64,000 nt of DNA, taken from DATARH01 sp035550515 (GTDB lineage Bacteria > Pseudomonadota > Alphaproteobacteria > ATCC43930 > CGMCC-115725). The position numbers and the translations under genes were made by a program. The DNA is taken from positions 1 to 64,000 of the forward strand of contig DASZOZ010000005.1 in assembly GCA_035550515.1 (NCBI GenBank), given 5' to 3'. Each line of letters opens with the position of its first letter. Within the stretch, counting starts at the first letter, position 1. The notes beneath the pieces are model-generated. The model was not told the origin of the DNA. It made no database searches and saw only the letters and a list, made by a program, of their open reading frames with translations. Shown in pieces: positions 33,359-42,610 of the stretch.

Positions 33359-35356
33359 ATGCCCGATTACTTCAAGGATTTAGCCCTTCGTCTGTTCGAC
33401 AAGGGCTATCCGACTATCCCAATCGTACCGGGTGACAAGCGCCCCGCCGTCGAAGGATGGGCAGACTTAAAGATCACTCGTTCCAAGGTGAACGGGTGGC
33501 AGAAGAATGGTCACGCGAAGGATGGTGTCGGTTTCCAGGCAGCCACGTTGCCGCTGTTGGACATCGACATCCACGACCGCGCCAGGGCGAGCCAAATAGT
33601 TGCGCTAGCTCATAAAGAGCTAGGTCCGGCTCCGATCCGAGTCGGCCAGTTTCCCAAGGCAGGCTTGCCCTATCGAACGCGCAAACCGTTCAGCAAAATC
33701 ACCAGCCGCGAATTCGTCGACGGTAAAGGCCGCAAGGCGCAAGTCGAGATGATGGCCGAAGGCCAGCAGTGGGTGGCCTTCCATGTCCACCCTGATACGC
33801 ATAAGCCTTACCGTTGGCTGAAGGATGATTCACCGCTCGAACGCGGCTACACCGAACTGACGGAAATCACCGAGGCTAAGGCGAAGACGTTCATTGCCCG
33901 TTGCGAAGAGTTGATGCGCGGATGGGGCTGGCAAGAGAAGCGGTCAACTACGTTGCCTGCCCGCGCCCCGGCGGACCCTGACTACATTGGCCGTGACCAA
34001 GCCGACCGCATGGACGATGTATCGGATGAGGAATTCCTTCGATGGGTGTGCGAGACGCGGAACGATGAGCGGTTCGCGAGCCGTGACGTTTGGACCCGCT
34101 ACGGGATGGGAATTCACCATCAATTAAGTGAAGCCGGCCGCGATGCGTGGCTGGATTTCTGCGAACGGTGGGAAGGTGGCGTACAAGGCATCGGGCTGCC
34201 CGAGAAGGCTTGGGAGTCGTTCGGCAAGCACGTGGAAGGCCGGGAAGTCGTCACCGGCCGGTTCGTCAAACAGATGTATGACGAGCAGCGAGCGAAAAAG
34301 CGGAAAGCCAAAATCGGGCCGCTGCAATATCTCGATTTTGACGAGGCCAAGCCGCAGCTAGACAACCTGTCCCTAATCAAAGGCGCTATCGACCGCACCG
34401 CGCTTCACATGGCCTATGGCGACAGTTCCGTAGGCAAGACCTTCGTCATGCTTCATGCGGCCTATTGCGTGGCCGCAGGCGTGCCGTTCTTCGGGCGGAA
34501 GGTATCGCAGGGCGCAGTTCTCTACATCGCAGCGGAGGCCGGGCCGCGTATCGAAAACAGAGTTGCAGCGATCCGCCGAAAGTATTCCGTCCATTGGTCT
34601 ATCCCGCTGCGCGTCGTCACTTCGCGAATCAACCTCTACGCCGATGAAGACAATCTTGAACAGATATTGGAGCTAGCCCGCGAGACGGCTGGAATCTTCG
34701 GTCCGGTTGTATGGATTATTATCGATACCCTCAACCGCGCCATGCCCGGCATGAATGAGAACGCTAGTGAAGACATGGGCGTCGCTATCGAGCGCATGGA
34801 ACGGCTGCGCGAGGAAGCCGGCGGGGCAACCGTCACTTGTGTTCACCATAGCGGCAAAGACGCCTCGCGTGGCTCACGCGGCCACGGATCAATGCACAAC
34901 GCGCTGGATCAAGAGTGGGCAATTACCCGAGACGATGATATCCGCACCATCAATCTAGGCTCGAAACAGCGCGACGCGGCAGACGATAGCGCGGCCACGT
35001 TCAAGCTCGACGTTGTCAAACTTGGTTTTGATGCGGACGGCGACGAAGTGTCGTCCTGTGTCATTGAAGAGTTGAACGACACCGCACCACGCCCGGCTTC
35101 AGGCGCAGCCACTAAGCTATCCGATGCGCAGAAGGGCGTGGTCGACACGTTCAATCGGCTACAGAACGACGGCAACGTGACTTTCGCGCAGCTACGTAAA
35201 GCGTGCAGCGAGCCCGGAGTCGTGTCCAACGCGGGGAAGCACCGATACAGGCTTGACGCCTTTCTGCGGGCGTTCCGCAGCCTACCGGAGCGCTTCTATA
35301 TCCATGAACACAGCGACGGCACTCTGTCGCGTCACCCGGAATTGGACACCGAATGA
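33359..35356 (+). CDS. Bifunctional DNA primase/polymerase with RepA-like AAA helicase domain
   Basis: This 665-residue replication protein has an N-terminal prim-pol domain: DKGYPTIPIVPGDKRPAVEGWADL, catalytic LLDIDIHDR (about 63-69) and VAFHVHPDTHKPYRW. A linker follows. The C-terminal RecA/RepA-type ATPase has Walker A in YGDSSVGKTFVML (about 359), Walker B in VVWIIIDTLNRAMPG and TCVHHSGKDASRGSRGHGS. It would prime and unwind element DNA. The iteron region directly downstream is its likely origin. A fused primase-helicase is typical of P4-like satellites and islands. Confidence 0.85.
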   Translation: MPDYFKDLALRLFDKGYPTIPIVPGDKRPAVEGWADLKITRSKVNGWQKNGHAKDGVGFQAATLPLLDIDIHDRARASQIVALAHKELGPAPIRVGQFPKAGLPYRTRKPFSKITSREFVDGKGRKAQVEMMAEGQQWVAFHVHPDTHKPYRWLKDDSPLERGYTELTEITEAKAKTFIARCEELMRGWGWQEKRSTTLPARAPADPDYIGRDQADRMDDVSDEEFLRWVCETRNDERFASRDVWTRYGMGIHHQLSEAGRDAWLDFCERWEGGVQGIGLPEKAWESFGKHVEGREVVTGRFVKQMYDEQRAKKRKAKIGPLQYLDFDEAKPQLDNLSLIKGAIDRTALHMAYGDSSVGKTFVMLHAAYCVAAGVPFFGRKVSQGAVLYIAAEAGPRIENRVAAIRRKYSVHWSIPLRVVTSRINLYADEDNLEQILELARETAGIFGPVVWIIIDTLNRAMPGMNENASEDMGVAIERMERLREEAGGATVTCVHHSGKDASRGSRGHGSMHNALDQEWAITRDDDIRTINLGSKQRDAADDSAATFKLDVVKLGFDADGDEVSSCVIEELNDTAPRPASGAATKLSDAQKGVVDTFNRLQNDGNVTFAQLRKACSEPGVVSNAGKHRYRLDAFLRAFRSLPERFYIHEHSDGTLSRHPELDTE

Positions 35357-35475
35357 CAGGTCCGACAGGTCCGACAGGTCCGACAGGTCCGACAGATAGC
35401 CCGACAGTCGTGTCGTGTCGGACCCGCCAATCCGGCAGACAACTCCGACACGACACGACAAAACCCTTTAGGGTT
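35355..35475. other. Candidate replication origin: 9-bp iterons and inverted repeats
   Basis: GACAGGTCC is repeated in tandem four times plus a partial copy (35355-35395), starting within the primase stop codon. GTCGTGTCGTGTCGGA (35407-35422) and its exact complement (35444-35459) form a 16-bp stem. AAACCCTTTAGGGTT (35461-35475) is a further palindrome. Iterons and a large stem next to a primase-helicase match origin layouts of P4-like elements. The 298-bp gap to the next gene holds no supported gene. Confidence 0.6.
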
Positions 35476-35654
35476 GTCGTGGCTGTCGGACTGTCGGAGG
35501 CCCGCGTTGTCGCGGCAGCCGGGAGATGGTCGCTCAGCCCAACAGCCGCGACATCCCTTCCGCGTATCGCCGGGTCCCTCTCATGACACCGCCGGGGCGG
35601 GGGAACGCCGAGCCCAAGCGAATCCAATAAATGACCATCGGAATTGAGTGACAC

Positions 35655-35915
35655 ATGACACAAGTATCAACCGCTGAAAGATTGAAGCTGGCGCAAGCCC
35701 GCAGGGTCGAATTGCTCAACGAGAAGACGGCCGGCGAGACGGTTCCGATCGAAGACGTGCGCCGAACGTGGTTGGGCATCCGCGAGACGATCAAACGGCG
35801 GCTAAGCCTCATCGGGCCTCGCATTGCGGCGGCTGGCGTTCCCAACAAGGTTGTGGAGATCGTGGAGCGCGAGGTTGCCGCCGCGCTCAGTGAGCTTGCG
35901 GACGATCCGATATGA
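35655..35915 (+). CDS. Probable small terminase subunit
   Basis: This 86-residue helical protein (LAQARRVELLNEKTAGETVPIEDVRRTWLGIRETIKRRLSLIGPRIA) resembles the central and C-terminal regions of Nu1-like small terminases, which recognise packaging sites. It lacks the N-terminal DNA-binding HTH of lambda Nu1. It ends in an ATGA overlap with the large terminase, the usual arrangement. Confidence 0.65.
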   Translation: MTQVSTAERLKLAQARRVELLNEKTAGETVPIEDVRRTWLGIRETIKRRLSLIGPRIAAAGVPNKVVEIVEREVAAALSELADDPI

Positions 35916-37723
35916 ACCAATTCCGCCAATTGGACGCGCTGCGAGCTGAGATGATGTCCGGCTTCCGGCCGGCCGCCGTCCTGCCGCTCTCCGACTTCAT
36001 CGAACAGACCATGTGGTTGGAGCAAGGCCAGTCTGCGACGCCCGGTCCTATAGAGCTTATGCCTTTCCAGCGGGAGCTTGCCGATAGCCTTACCGACCCT
36101 GGCTGTGAGAAAGTGACAGTGCTGAAGGGAACGCGCCTTGGATTCACAACTCTGTTGAACGGGGCCGTGCTTCACTACATCAGGCAACGTCCAACTAGTC
36201 TGATTTTTGCGGTTCCCCGAGACGAAGACGTGAAGACGGCAGTTGTCGCACTGGAAACGACCGTTACTGCCAGCCCAAAGCTGAAAGGTATTCTGCCGAT
36301 GCCGCACGCCGGTCGGCATGGTGATCGCGACACGATGCGCTTTCGTCACGGGCCGGGCTGGTCACTCCGATTCCTTTCGACGCGATCGGCGACCAACCTC
36401 CGCAGCGTGGCGGCTGAGGTAATCGTCTGTGACGAGGTTTCCGCCTATGAGCCGACTTCGGATGGTGCGGCGATCCCACTATTGGAAAAGCGCAGTCTGA
36501 CGTTCCCCCGCGGGCGGCGGAAAATCATCATTGGAAGTTCACCGGGCACGCTTCCCGATTGCTACGTCAGCGCCAGTTGGGAACAAGGCGATCAGCGGAT
36601 TTGGGAATGCCGCTGTCCCTCTTGCCACGCCTATCACGAAATCACTTGGGATGCGATCCGCTGGCCTGAAAATCGGCCGGTCGAAGCCGGCTGGTGTTGT
36701 CCGTCATGTGGCGTCATTCACCCAGACAGCGATAAGCCTGAGATGGTCGCAAATGGCCGCTGGCGAGCTTTGCGGCCGGAAGTAGAGAACCATCGCAGCT
36801 ACCGGATAAGCTGTTTGGTCGCGCCCTTTCAGGCTACGGCGTGGCCCGTGCTGGCTGCCGAGTTCCTGATCGCCAAACGGACGCCTGAGACCCTTCGCGT
36901 GTTCACCTCGAATATTTTAGGCCAGCCGTGGCAATCCGACTCGGATGACGCGGTTCAGCCGCACGAATTGATGTCCCTCGCCGAACCGATGGGGCTCGAC
37001 GCCATCCCCAAGGAAGTCCTGTGGCTGACATCGGGCGTCGATTGCCAAGGCGACAGACTCGAGGCCGTCACATTGGGCTTCACCGCCACCGACGATTGGC
37101 TTGTGCTCAGCCACGACGTGCTGATCGGCGACCCGCTACAGGATGCCGTTTGGGCGGACCTTCGCGACTTCCTGGCGGAGAAATACCCGCACCCGCTTGG
37201 CCGGCAAATCGGCCGCGACATGACCGCGATCGATGCCGGCGACGGCCGGATGATGGACCGCGTTCTCGCGTTCTGCGCCGGCAACCGCGACCTGCGGCTG
37301 GTGCCGATCAAAGGCGCGCAGGGACTCGGCCGGCCACCGCTCACCCCAACGGCAAGCAAGCGGGCTCGCGCCCTCCAAATCTGCGGCGTGGATGGCATCA
37401 AGACTCGCATCGCCGACAGACTCAGCCGGCGGCAGGCGATCCGGTTCTCCGATCGGCTCACGGAAAACTTCTACCTGCAAATGACCAGCGAGCGGCTTGT
37501 GGTGAAGTACAGCCGAGGCCGCCCCGAGCGGCGTTTCGAGCGGATACCGGGCCGGCTCGCCGAGGCGCTGGACGCAACCGCCTACGCCATCGCCGCAAAG
37601 GCCGCCATCAACGTCGACTCCGTCCGACGATCCGAGGAACTGAAGGGACACCCGGTCGCGCCGGTCATGCCGACCACGATTCCGTCCGCTTGGCTACAGG
37701 CTACTTCGCAGCCCCGCTATTGA
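35912..37723 (+). CDS. Phage terminase large subunit, GpA family
   Basis: This 603-residue packaging motor/nuclease has a Walker A-like site in CEKVTVLKGTRLGFTT (about 69), Walker B in AEVIVCDEVSAYEP (about 170), a zinc ribbon (ECRCPSCHAYHE...WCCPSCGVIHP) and nuclease carboxylates starting with TSGVDCQGDRLE (about 375). Length is near that of lambda GpA. ATG 35912 overlaps the previous stop. The frame is complete. Confidence 0.92.
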   Translation: MNQFRQLDALRAEMMSGFRPAAVLPLSDFIEQTMWLEQGQSATPGPIELMPFQRELADSLTDPGCEKVTVLKGTRLGFTTLLNGAVLHYIRQRPTSLIFAVPRDEDVKTAVVALETTVTASPKLKGILPMPHAGRHGDRDTMRFRHGPGWSLRFLSTRSATNLRSVAAEVIVCDEVSAYEPTSDGAAIPLLEKRSLTFPRGRRKIIIGSSPGTLPDCYVSASWEQGDQRIWECRCPSCHAYHEITWDAIRWPENRPVEAGWCCPSCGVIHPDSDKPEMVANGRWRALRPEVENHRSYRISCLVAPFQATAWPVLAAEFLIAKRTPETLRVFTSNILGQPWQSDSDDAVQPHELMSLAEPMGLDAIPKEVLWLTSGVDCQGDRLEAVTLGFTATDDWLVLSHDVLIGDPLQDAVWADLRDFLAEKYPHPLGRQIGRDMTAIDAGDGRMMDRVLAFCAGNRDLRLVPIKGAQGLGRPPLTPTASKRARALQICGVDGIKTRIADRLSRRQAIRFSDRLTENFYLQMTSERLVVKYSRGRPERRFERIPGRLAEALDATAYAIAAKAAINVDSVRRSEELKGHPVAPVMPTTIPSAWLQATSQPRY

Positions 37724-37834
37724 AACCAAACAAGCCAAAGGCCGTTCGCAAGTCGTTCTAAAATCGTTGCAAGATTTAATGTATGTTTAGTTCGACGAAC
37801 GTTCAGCAAACGTCGGAAATAGAGAAGGTGAGAG

Positions 37835-38068
37835 ATGAGCGCCTTTCTTGTTGAGACCGCCTTAGAATTAGAAGAAAGGCACATTGTGCGGTTAGAGACA
37901 TTGATCACAAAACAAGAAATATTGCTGGCTTCCTTGAAAGCACGAGGCCATTCGGAGGCAGCAATACTGGCGGAGCGTGTCTTAGATAACGCTAACGATC
38001 TTCTCGAATTCGCCGTGGAACGCCGCACAGCATTGCTCAACAGCCCGCGTCGCGCAGGCCCTCGGTAG
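37835..38068 (+). CDS. Small coiled-coil protein, unknown
   Basis: This 77-residue protein is almost wholly helical (ALELEERHIVRLETLITKQEILLASLKARGHSEAAILAERVL). It uses more AT-rich codons than its neighbours. AAGGTGAG precedes ATG 37835. No family is recognised. The upstream gap (37724-37834) is AT-rich and may hold a promoter. Confidence 0.6.
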   Translation: MSAFLVETALELEERHIVRLETLITKQEILLASLKARGHSEAAILAERVLDNANDLLEFAVERRTALLNSPRRAGPR

Positions 38069-38209
38069 CCGCCAGCGCGGGCCGCCAGTGGCAGGGAAGC
38101 CAGGTCGGATGACCGGAACTACCCGGCAACCCCTTTCCCGCGCTGTACGGGCTCGGCAGCGGCTTAGCTGGCGGGTGCGACAAAGCGCCACATCTCCGCC
38201 GCGAAGTAA

Positions 38210-38252
38210 TACGTCAATAGACGTAGATGTACTTCGTTGTACGTCAGTAGAC
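38210..38252. promoter_or_regulatory. Paired 13-bp direct repeats before a late-type gene
   Basis: TACGTCAATAGAC (38210-38222) and TACGTCAGTAGAC (38240-38252) are 30 bp apart, nearly three helical turns, with GTAC/TACGT motifs between. They lie about 90 bp before the gene at 38339 in an otherwise empty 270-bp gap. A regulator operator or a packaging-recognition site is plausible. Confidence 0.45.
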
Positions 38253-38338
38253 TAAATCGGTGAAGCAATAGCGGAATCGACAAATAAGCGGTCAAGTCCT
38301 AAACAAGGTTTTCACCGACCGATGTAAGGACTGGCCCC

Positions 38339-38905
38339 ATGTCCGCCAAACCCCTTTTCACCTACGACAACGATTATGAGCCGGGCGGCACGTTCGACCT
38401 GGACCGCGCTTCTCGTCTCATCATTGACGACGATTCATGGCTGCCGGCGCTGCGCGAGATGATTTCCGAGGGTCTTATCCATGTCCGGCATTCCGAGTCG
38501 GGCGTCGGGCTTGGCCCCTCCGACATTGCCGCCGCCGTCGCCCTTCGCGGCCTTTGGGCTTCCGGCATCCGCGATGCTACCGGCCTTCATGCGGCAAGCG
38601 CTGCGCTCTATGGCTGGCAGCCCGAACAGCGGGCATCGGAGATTCACCCGATCAGCTTCGCGCTGTGGAACGCCGATCAACAGGCGTGGGTGCTGAACTT
38701 GTCGAAGCTGTGGCTGCGCCGCGATACCGGGCAAGAGCAATCGCGGGCGTGGTGCTTCCGCATGGCCGATCCGGTCATGCCGGTCAACAACGCGAAGTGG
38801 TGCCTCATCTCCGACCTGACGGTCTACCTCAGCCCAATGTTGCAGCCGATCTGCCGCCGGCTGAAGGCTGCCCGTGTCCCGGTGCCGGAGGGAGCACGGC
38901 ACTGA
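38339..38905 (+). CDS. Element-encoded protein of unknown function
   Basis: This 188-residue soluble protein has SAKPLFTYDNDYEPGGTFDLDRASRLI at its start and a Trp-rich middle (VLNLSKLWLRRDTGQEQSRAWCFRMAD). No domain is recognised. It lies between terminase and portal genes, where structural or packaging accessories are usual. Its TGA shares one base with the next ATG. Confidence 0.65.
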   Translation: MSAKPLFTYDNDYEPGGTFDLDRASRLIIDDDSWLPALREMISEGLIHVRHSESGVGLGPSDIAAAVALRGLWASGIRDATGLHAASAALYGWQPEQRASEIHPISFALWNADQQAWVLNLSKLWLRRDTGQEQSRAWCFRMADPVMPVNNAKWCLISDLTVYLSPMLQPICRRLKAARVPVPEGARH

Positions 38906-39090
38906 TGTACCTCAACCCGCAGAGCCGCCAGGACTTGTATCGCGCCTTGCGGAAGATGAACGCCGCGCTTGATGCACTTCAGGGAGGCGAAATCCCGGAG
39001 CGGCTTACGGCCGGCTGGCGGCGGAAGCTGTTCGACCGGCTGAAGACCGTCGTCGACGAGGCGCGGGAGATCGAACGCGATGCTTCTTGA
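38905..39090 (+). CDS. Small helical protein upstream of portal
   Basis: This 61-residue charged helical protein (SRQDLYRALRKMNAALDALQGGE) starts at ATG 38905 in a TGATG overlap and ends 11 bp inside the portal gene. Size and place suit a head-completion factor or portal chaperone, but sequence gives no match. Confidence 0.6.
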   Translation: MYLNPQSRQDLYRALRKMNAALDALQGGEIPERLTAGWRRKLFDRLKTVVDEAREIERDAS

Positions 39091-40597
39091 CGGTCTCAAA
39101 AACTTAGTTTTCGGCCGGGCGGCTGCCGTCAACCCGGCCGAACGGCTCGACCCTGTACTTGAGCGAGAGCAGGGTCGAGCCACCCCTCTTAGTGAGCGCA
39201 TGTTGGAGGCCGCCAGCCTGAAACGCCCGATACCGGGCGATCATGTTTCGCCTTTTGAGTGGTCGCGCCAAGCTGAGGCCGGGCTGACAACCGTTCGCCA
39301 GAGGGCGCGGCACAGCTACCAAAACAACGCCTACGCTCATAACGGCGTAGACGCCTGGATTGCAAACACCATCGGGGCAGGCATCAACGCGTCAAGCGCA
39401 GCGCCGGACGCCGACACGCGGCAGATGATCGGCGAGCGTTTCACCCGATGGTGCGAAGTCGCCGATAGCGACGGAAGGACCGATTTTTTCGGAATCCAAA
39501 CTACCGCGTTCCAGGACGTAGTAGTGGCCGGCGAGTCCCTCGTCGCGCTGCTGTCCGACCCGTTGAACGGCGCTTTGCGGCTCAAAATTTTGCCGCCCGA
39601 ACGACTCGACTCCAGCAAGAATAGCGAGGCCAACCCGCGCATCGTCGCTGGCGTCGAGATGGACGCGAATGACAGGCGGCTCGCCTACTGGATTACTCAG
39701 CCCAACAGCTACGCGAGCATCCGAGTCCCAGCAGAAAGCATCCTGCACGTCTTCAAGGCGTCAGCGCCGAGTCAGGTTCGTGGCATTTCCTGGCTTGCCC
39801 CGGTTCTCTTGAACCTCAACGAGGAAGACGGGCTGCGCGACGCCCTTCTGATGGCTGCGCGAATATCGGCTTGTTTCGCTGGGTTTCTGACCGATCAGAA
39901 TACGAACGGCGGCCCGATACCCTTCGATGGCGTTCAAACCGGCAGCACTTTGGTTGGCGGGCTAGAACCCGGCCAGATCAAGGTATTGCCCAGCGGCATG
40001 TCGATTCAGTGGGCGCAGCCGGCCGCTGTGAAGCAAGGTATTGAGCTTGCGAAGCTGACGATCGAAGCGGTTGCCAGCGGATTGGGCTGTCCGGCGCATC
40101 TCGTCAGTTCTGATCTGTCGAACGCAAATTACAGCTCATTGCGCGCAGGTTTGGTCGAATTTAGGCAAAGAATCGAGCAAGTACAGTTCCATGTGCTTGT
40201 GCCTCAGCTACTTTCGCCAATCTGGAAAAGGTGGCTGATCGGCGAATACCTGAGCGGCGCGATAGACCTGCCACGCGGCGACCTGGAGTCCCTTCTCGCG
40301 GTCAACTGGTATCCGCCAGCGCTTCCCTGGGTTGATCCGCTTAAAGACTTGCAGTCCGAAGTTCTGGCCGTGAGCAGCGGTTTGAAGAGCCGCCGGCAAG
40401 CCGTCGCCGAACGCGGCTATAGCGTCGAACAGCTGGACGAAGAGATCGCGCAAGACAACGCCCGCGAGGGGCGTCTCGGACTCGTCTTCGGCGACGGCAC
40501 TGTCACCCCACGGCCCAACACCCAAACCCGCGTCCTGGAATACGACGCCGAAGGTCGAATCCTGCGCTTTGAAACGAGGAACATACCCGATGCTTGA
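39080..40597 (+). CDS. Phage portal protein, lambda (gpB) family
   Basis: This 505-residue protein forms the DNA-entry dodecamer of the capsid. Family segments: AEAGLTTVRQRARHSYQNNAYAHNGVDAWIANTIGAG, TAFQDVVVAGESLVALL, IPAESILHVF-like VPAESILHVFKASAPSQVRGISWLAPVLL, and LVSSDLSNANYSSLRAGLVEFRQRIEQVQ. It overlaps the small gene upstream by 11 bp and the capsid gene downstream by 8 bp, consistent with coupled translation. Confidence 0.92.
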   Translation: MLLDGLKNLVFGRAAAVNPAERLDPVLEREQGRATPLSERMLEAASLKRPIPGDHVSPFEWSRQAEAGLTTVRQRARHSYQNNAYAHNGVDAWIANTIGAGINASSAAPDADTRQMIGERFTRWCEVADSDGRTDFFGIQTTAFQDVVVAGESLVALLSDPLNGALRLKILPPERLDSSKNSEANPRIVAGVEMDANDRRLAYWITQPNSYASIRVPAESILHVFKASAPSQVRGISWLAPVLLNLNEEDGLRDALLMAARISACFAGFLTDQNTNGGPIPFDGVQTGSTLVGGLEPGQIKVLPSGMSIQWAQPAAVKQGIELAKLTIEAVASGLGCPAHLVSSDLSNANYSSLRAGLVEFRQRIEQVQFHVLVPQLLSPIWKRWLIGEYLSGAIDLPRGDLESLLAVNWYPPALPWVDPLKDLQSEVLAVSSGLKSRRQAVAERGYSVEQLDEEIAQDNAREGRLGLVFGDGTVTPRPNTQTRVLEYDAEGRILRFETRNIPDA

Positions 40598-42380
40598 AAA
40601 CACGCTTTCCCTTCGCCATTCCACCGACGCGCTTCTCACCCGCAGCGTCGGCTTGTCGCCAGCCAGCCTCAATCGCGAGGCCAGGACGGTCACGGCCACG
40701 CTGGTTAGCCGCGAGAACGCCGTGCAGCGTCGCGACGCCAGCGGCCGAACCTACCGGGAGACCCTCAGCACGGAAGCGGACAGCTTCAGTCTGCATTCCG
40801 GCGATCGGCTGCCGTTGCTTGACAGCCACCGTCGCGGCTCAATCGCCGACATTCTGGGCTACGTCACGGATATCCGGTCGGAGAACGGTGCCGTGGTTGG
40901 AACGGTGCACGTCACCGACGATCGCACCTTGACGCTGATCGAAGTCGGCGCGCTGTCGGGGATCAGCATCGGCTTCAAGCCGGACCCGAACGCTTGGCGG
41001 ATCAGCGGCGACACCCGCACGGCCGGACGGTACACCATCCACGAAGCCTCGCTTGTGGCCTCGCCAGCCGATCCCGGCGCAACGCTGCGGCACGACAACC
41101 CGACGCCGGACGATCCGATTCAGACCCGCGCCGCCATCAATCAGGAAATCCGCACCCTTTGCCGGGCTGCGAATGTCCCGGCGACCTTCGCCGATGGCCT
41201 GATCGATCGCGGTCTGGACGTTCAGAGCGCACGGGCAAGCCTGTTCGATGAGATCACCCGGCGCGGATCGCAGAACCTCCCGGCCGTGCAACTCGGGCTG
41301 TCCGGCGACGATCCGAACGTGCTCCGCACCCGCGCTTCGATCGGCCTCAGCTATCGGCTTGGCCTTGCCGGCGACTGCCCGGCCGAATCTCGCGAGTTCG
41401 CGGCGATGGGGCTCCATCAAACGCTGCGGATGATGCTCAGTGCCAGGAATGAGCCCGGCGTCTGGACGGCACCCGTCGCGGACCTGATCGAACGGGCGAT
41501 CACTACGGGAGACCTTCCTGGGCTGCTCCAAGATTCCACGCACCGACTCCTGCTTCCGGCCTATCAGGCTGCCCAATCGCCGGTTCGCCAGTTGTTCCGA
41601 CAAAGTTCGGCAACTGATTTTCGCGATCAGCACCGGGTCCGCATCAGCGAAGCCCCGGCGCTGGAAAAGGTGGAAGAGCACGCGGAAATCACCCTTGGTG
41701 GTTTTCAGGAATCGGACGAGTCGTACAAGCTCGCCACCTACGCCCGCATCGTCAGCGTGACGTTCCAAGCCCTACAGAACGACGATCTCGGAAGTTTCGG
41801 CAGGACAGCCACCGCTATGGGGCAGGCCGCCGCGCAGACGGAGAACGGACTGTTGATCGCCTTGCTCACGGCGAACGCGGGAGCGGGTCCGGCGCTGTCG
41901 GATGGTCACAACCTGTTTCACGCCAACCACGGCAACGCGGCGAGCGCCGGTGGTGCTATCGCCGACGCGACGCTGACGGCCGCCTTTCTCGCGATGAGGC
42001 AGCAAAAGGGGCTGGACGGAACGACTCCCTTGAACCTCGCTCCCCGGTACATGCTCGTCCCGGCCGCGTTGGAGATCACCGCCCAAAAGGAACTGAGCGA
42101 GGTTCGGGCCGCCGCCGTGGCTGACGTGAACGTGTTCAGCGGCCGGTTGACGCTGTTGACGGATGCCCGTCTCGACGCGATCAGCGCGACCCGGTGGTAT
42201 CTGGCCGGCGACCCGGTTGCGGTGCCGTGCCTCGAATACGCCTATCTGTCGGGGCGCGAAGGCCCGCAGGTCGACACCCGTGCCGGGTGGTCTGTGCTCG
42301 GCACAGAGACGAGAGTTGTTCTCTCGTTTGGTGCCGGGGCGATCGATTATCGCGGCCTCTATACGAACGCCGGGGCGTAG
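40590..42380 (+). CDS. Prohead protease / major capsid protein fusion
   Basis: This 596-residue protein joins an HK97/Mu-type prohead protease (about residues 1-170) to a major capsid protein. Protease motifs: His in PLLDSHRRGSIADILGYV, Ser in GALSGISIGFKP and EASLVASPADPGATLR. The capsid part has EHAEITLGGFQESDESYKLATYARIVSVTFQAL, DLGSFGRTATAMGQAAAQTENGLL and DGHNLFHANHGN. ATG 40590 follows GAGGA. The fusion implies self-release of the capsid subunit during prohead maturation. The same fused arrangement is known in some phages. Confidence 0.88.
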   Translation: MLENTLSLRHSTDALLTRSVGLSPASLNREARTVTATLVSRENAVQRRDASGRTYRETLSTEADSFSLHSGDRLPLLDSHRRGSIADILGYVTDIRSENGAVVGTVHVTDDRTLTLIEVGALSGISIGFKPDPNAWRISGDTRTAGRYTIHEASLVASPADPGATLRHDNPTPDDPIQTRAAINQEIRTLCRAANVPATFADGLIDRGLDVQSARASLFDEITRRGSQNLPAVQLGLSGDDPNVLRTRASIGLSYRLGLAGDCPAESREFAAMGLHQTLRMMLSARNEPGVWTAPVADLIERAITTGDLPGLLQDSTHRLLLPAYQAAQSPVRQLFRQSSATDFRDQHRVRISEAPALEKVEEHAEITLGGFQESDESYKLATYARIVSVTFQALQNDDLGSFGRTATAMGQAAAQTENGLLIALLTANAGAGPALSDGHNLFHANHGNAASAGGAIADATLTAAFLAMRQQKGLDGTTPLNLAPRYMLVPAALEITAQKELSEVRAAAVADVNVFSGRLTLLTDARLDAISATRWYLAGDPVAVPCLEYAYLSGREGPQVDTRAGWSVLGTETRVVLSFGAGAIDYRGLYTNAGA

Positions 42381-42383
42381 GCC

Positions 42384-42608
42384 GTGGCGATCCCGGCCGC
42401 CGATCTTACGACGTTGCGCGACGCCCTTATCCGGGCTCGCGCCAGCGGCGTGTTGACCGTCCGCGACGCTGACGGGTCGGAGATCACCTACAAGACCGAC
42501 GCGCAAATGGCGGGTGCCGTGGCTGCCTTGAATGCCGCCATCGCCGACGCCGGCCGGTCGGAGCCCGTCAACACGATTCAATTCACCACAACCAAGGGAC
42601 TCGTTTAG
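42384..42608 (+). CDS. gpW-like head-tail joining protein
   Basis: This 74-residue protein (LTTLRDALIRARASGVLTVRDADGSEITYKTDAQMAGAVAAL) matches the gpW-type connector pattern: helix, beta hairpin with R-D-G, Y-K-(S/T)-D. It starts at GTG 42384, 3 bp after the capsid stop. Confidence 0.8.
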   Translation: MAIPAADLTTLRDALIRARASGVLTVRDADGSEITYKTDAQMAGAVAALNAAIADAGRSEPVNTIQFTTTKGLV

Positions 42609-42610
42609 CC

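Noticed and set aside
35355..35395. Possible CRISPR array
   Set aside because: The 9-bp units are contiguous with no spacers and no cas genes are nearby; no other regularly spaced repeat of CRISPR size was seen in the window.
35151..35663. Minus-strand frame with collagen-like VGP repeats
   Set aside because: It is the reverse reading of the GACAGGTCC iterons at 35355-35395 and overlaps the primase-helicase gene; no ribosome site or family support.
32739..38338. Additional element genes in the gaps 32706-32905, 37724-37834 and 38069-38338
   Set aside because: No frame with a plausible ribosome site and coding character was found; the gaps appear regulatory or empty.
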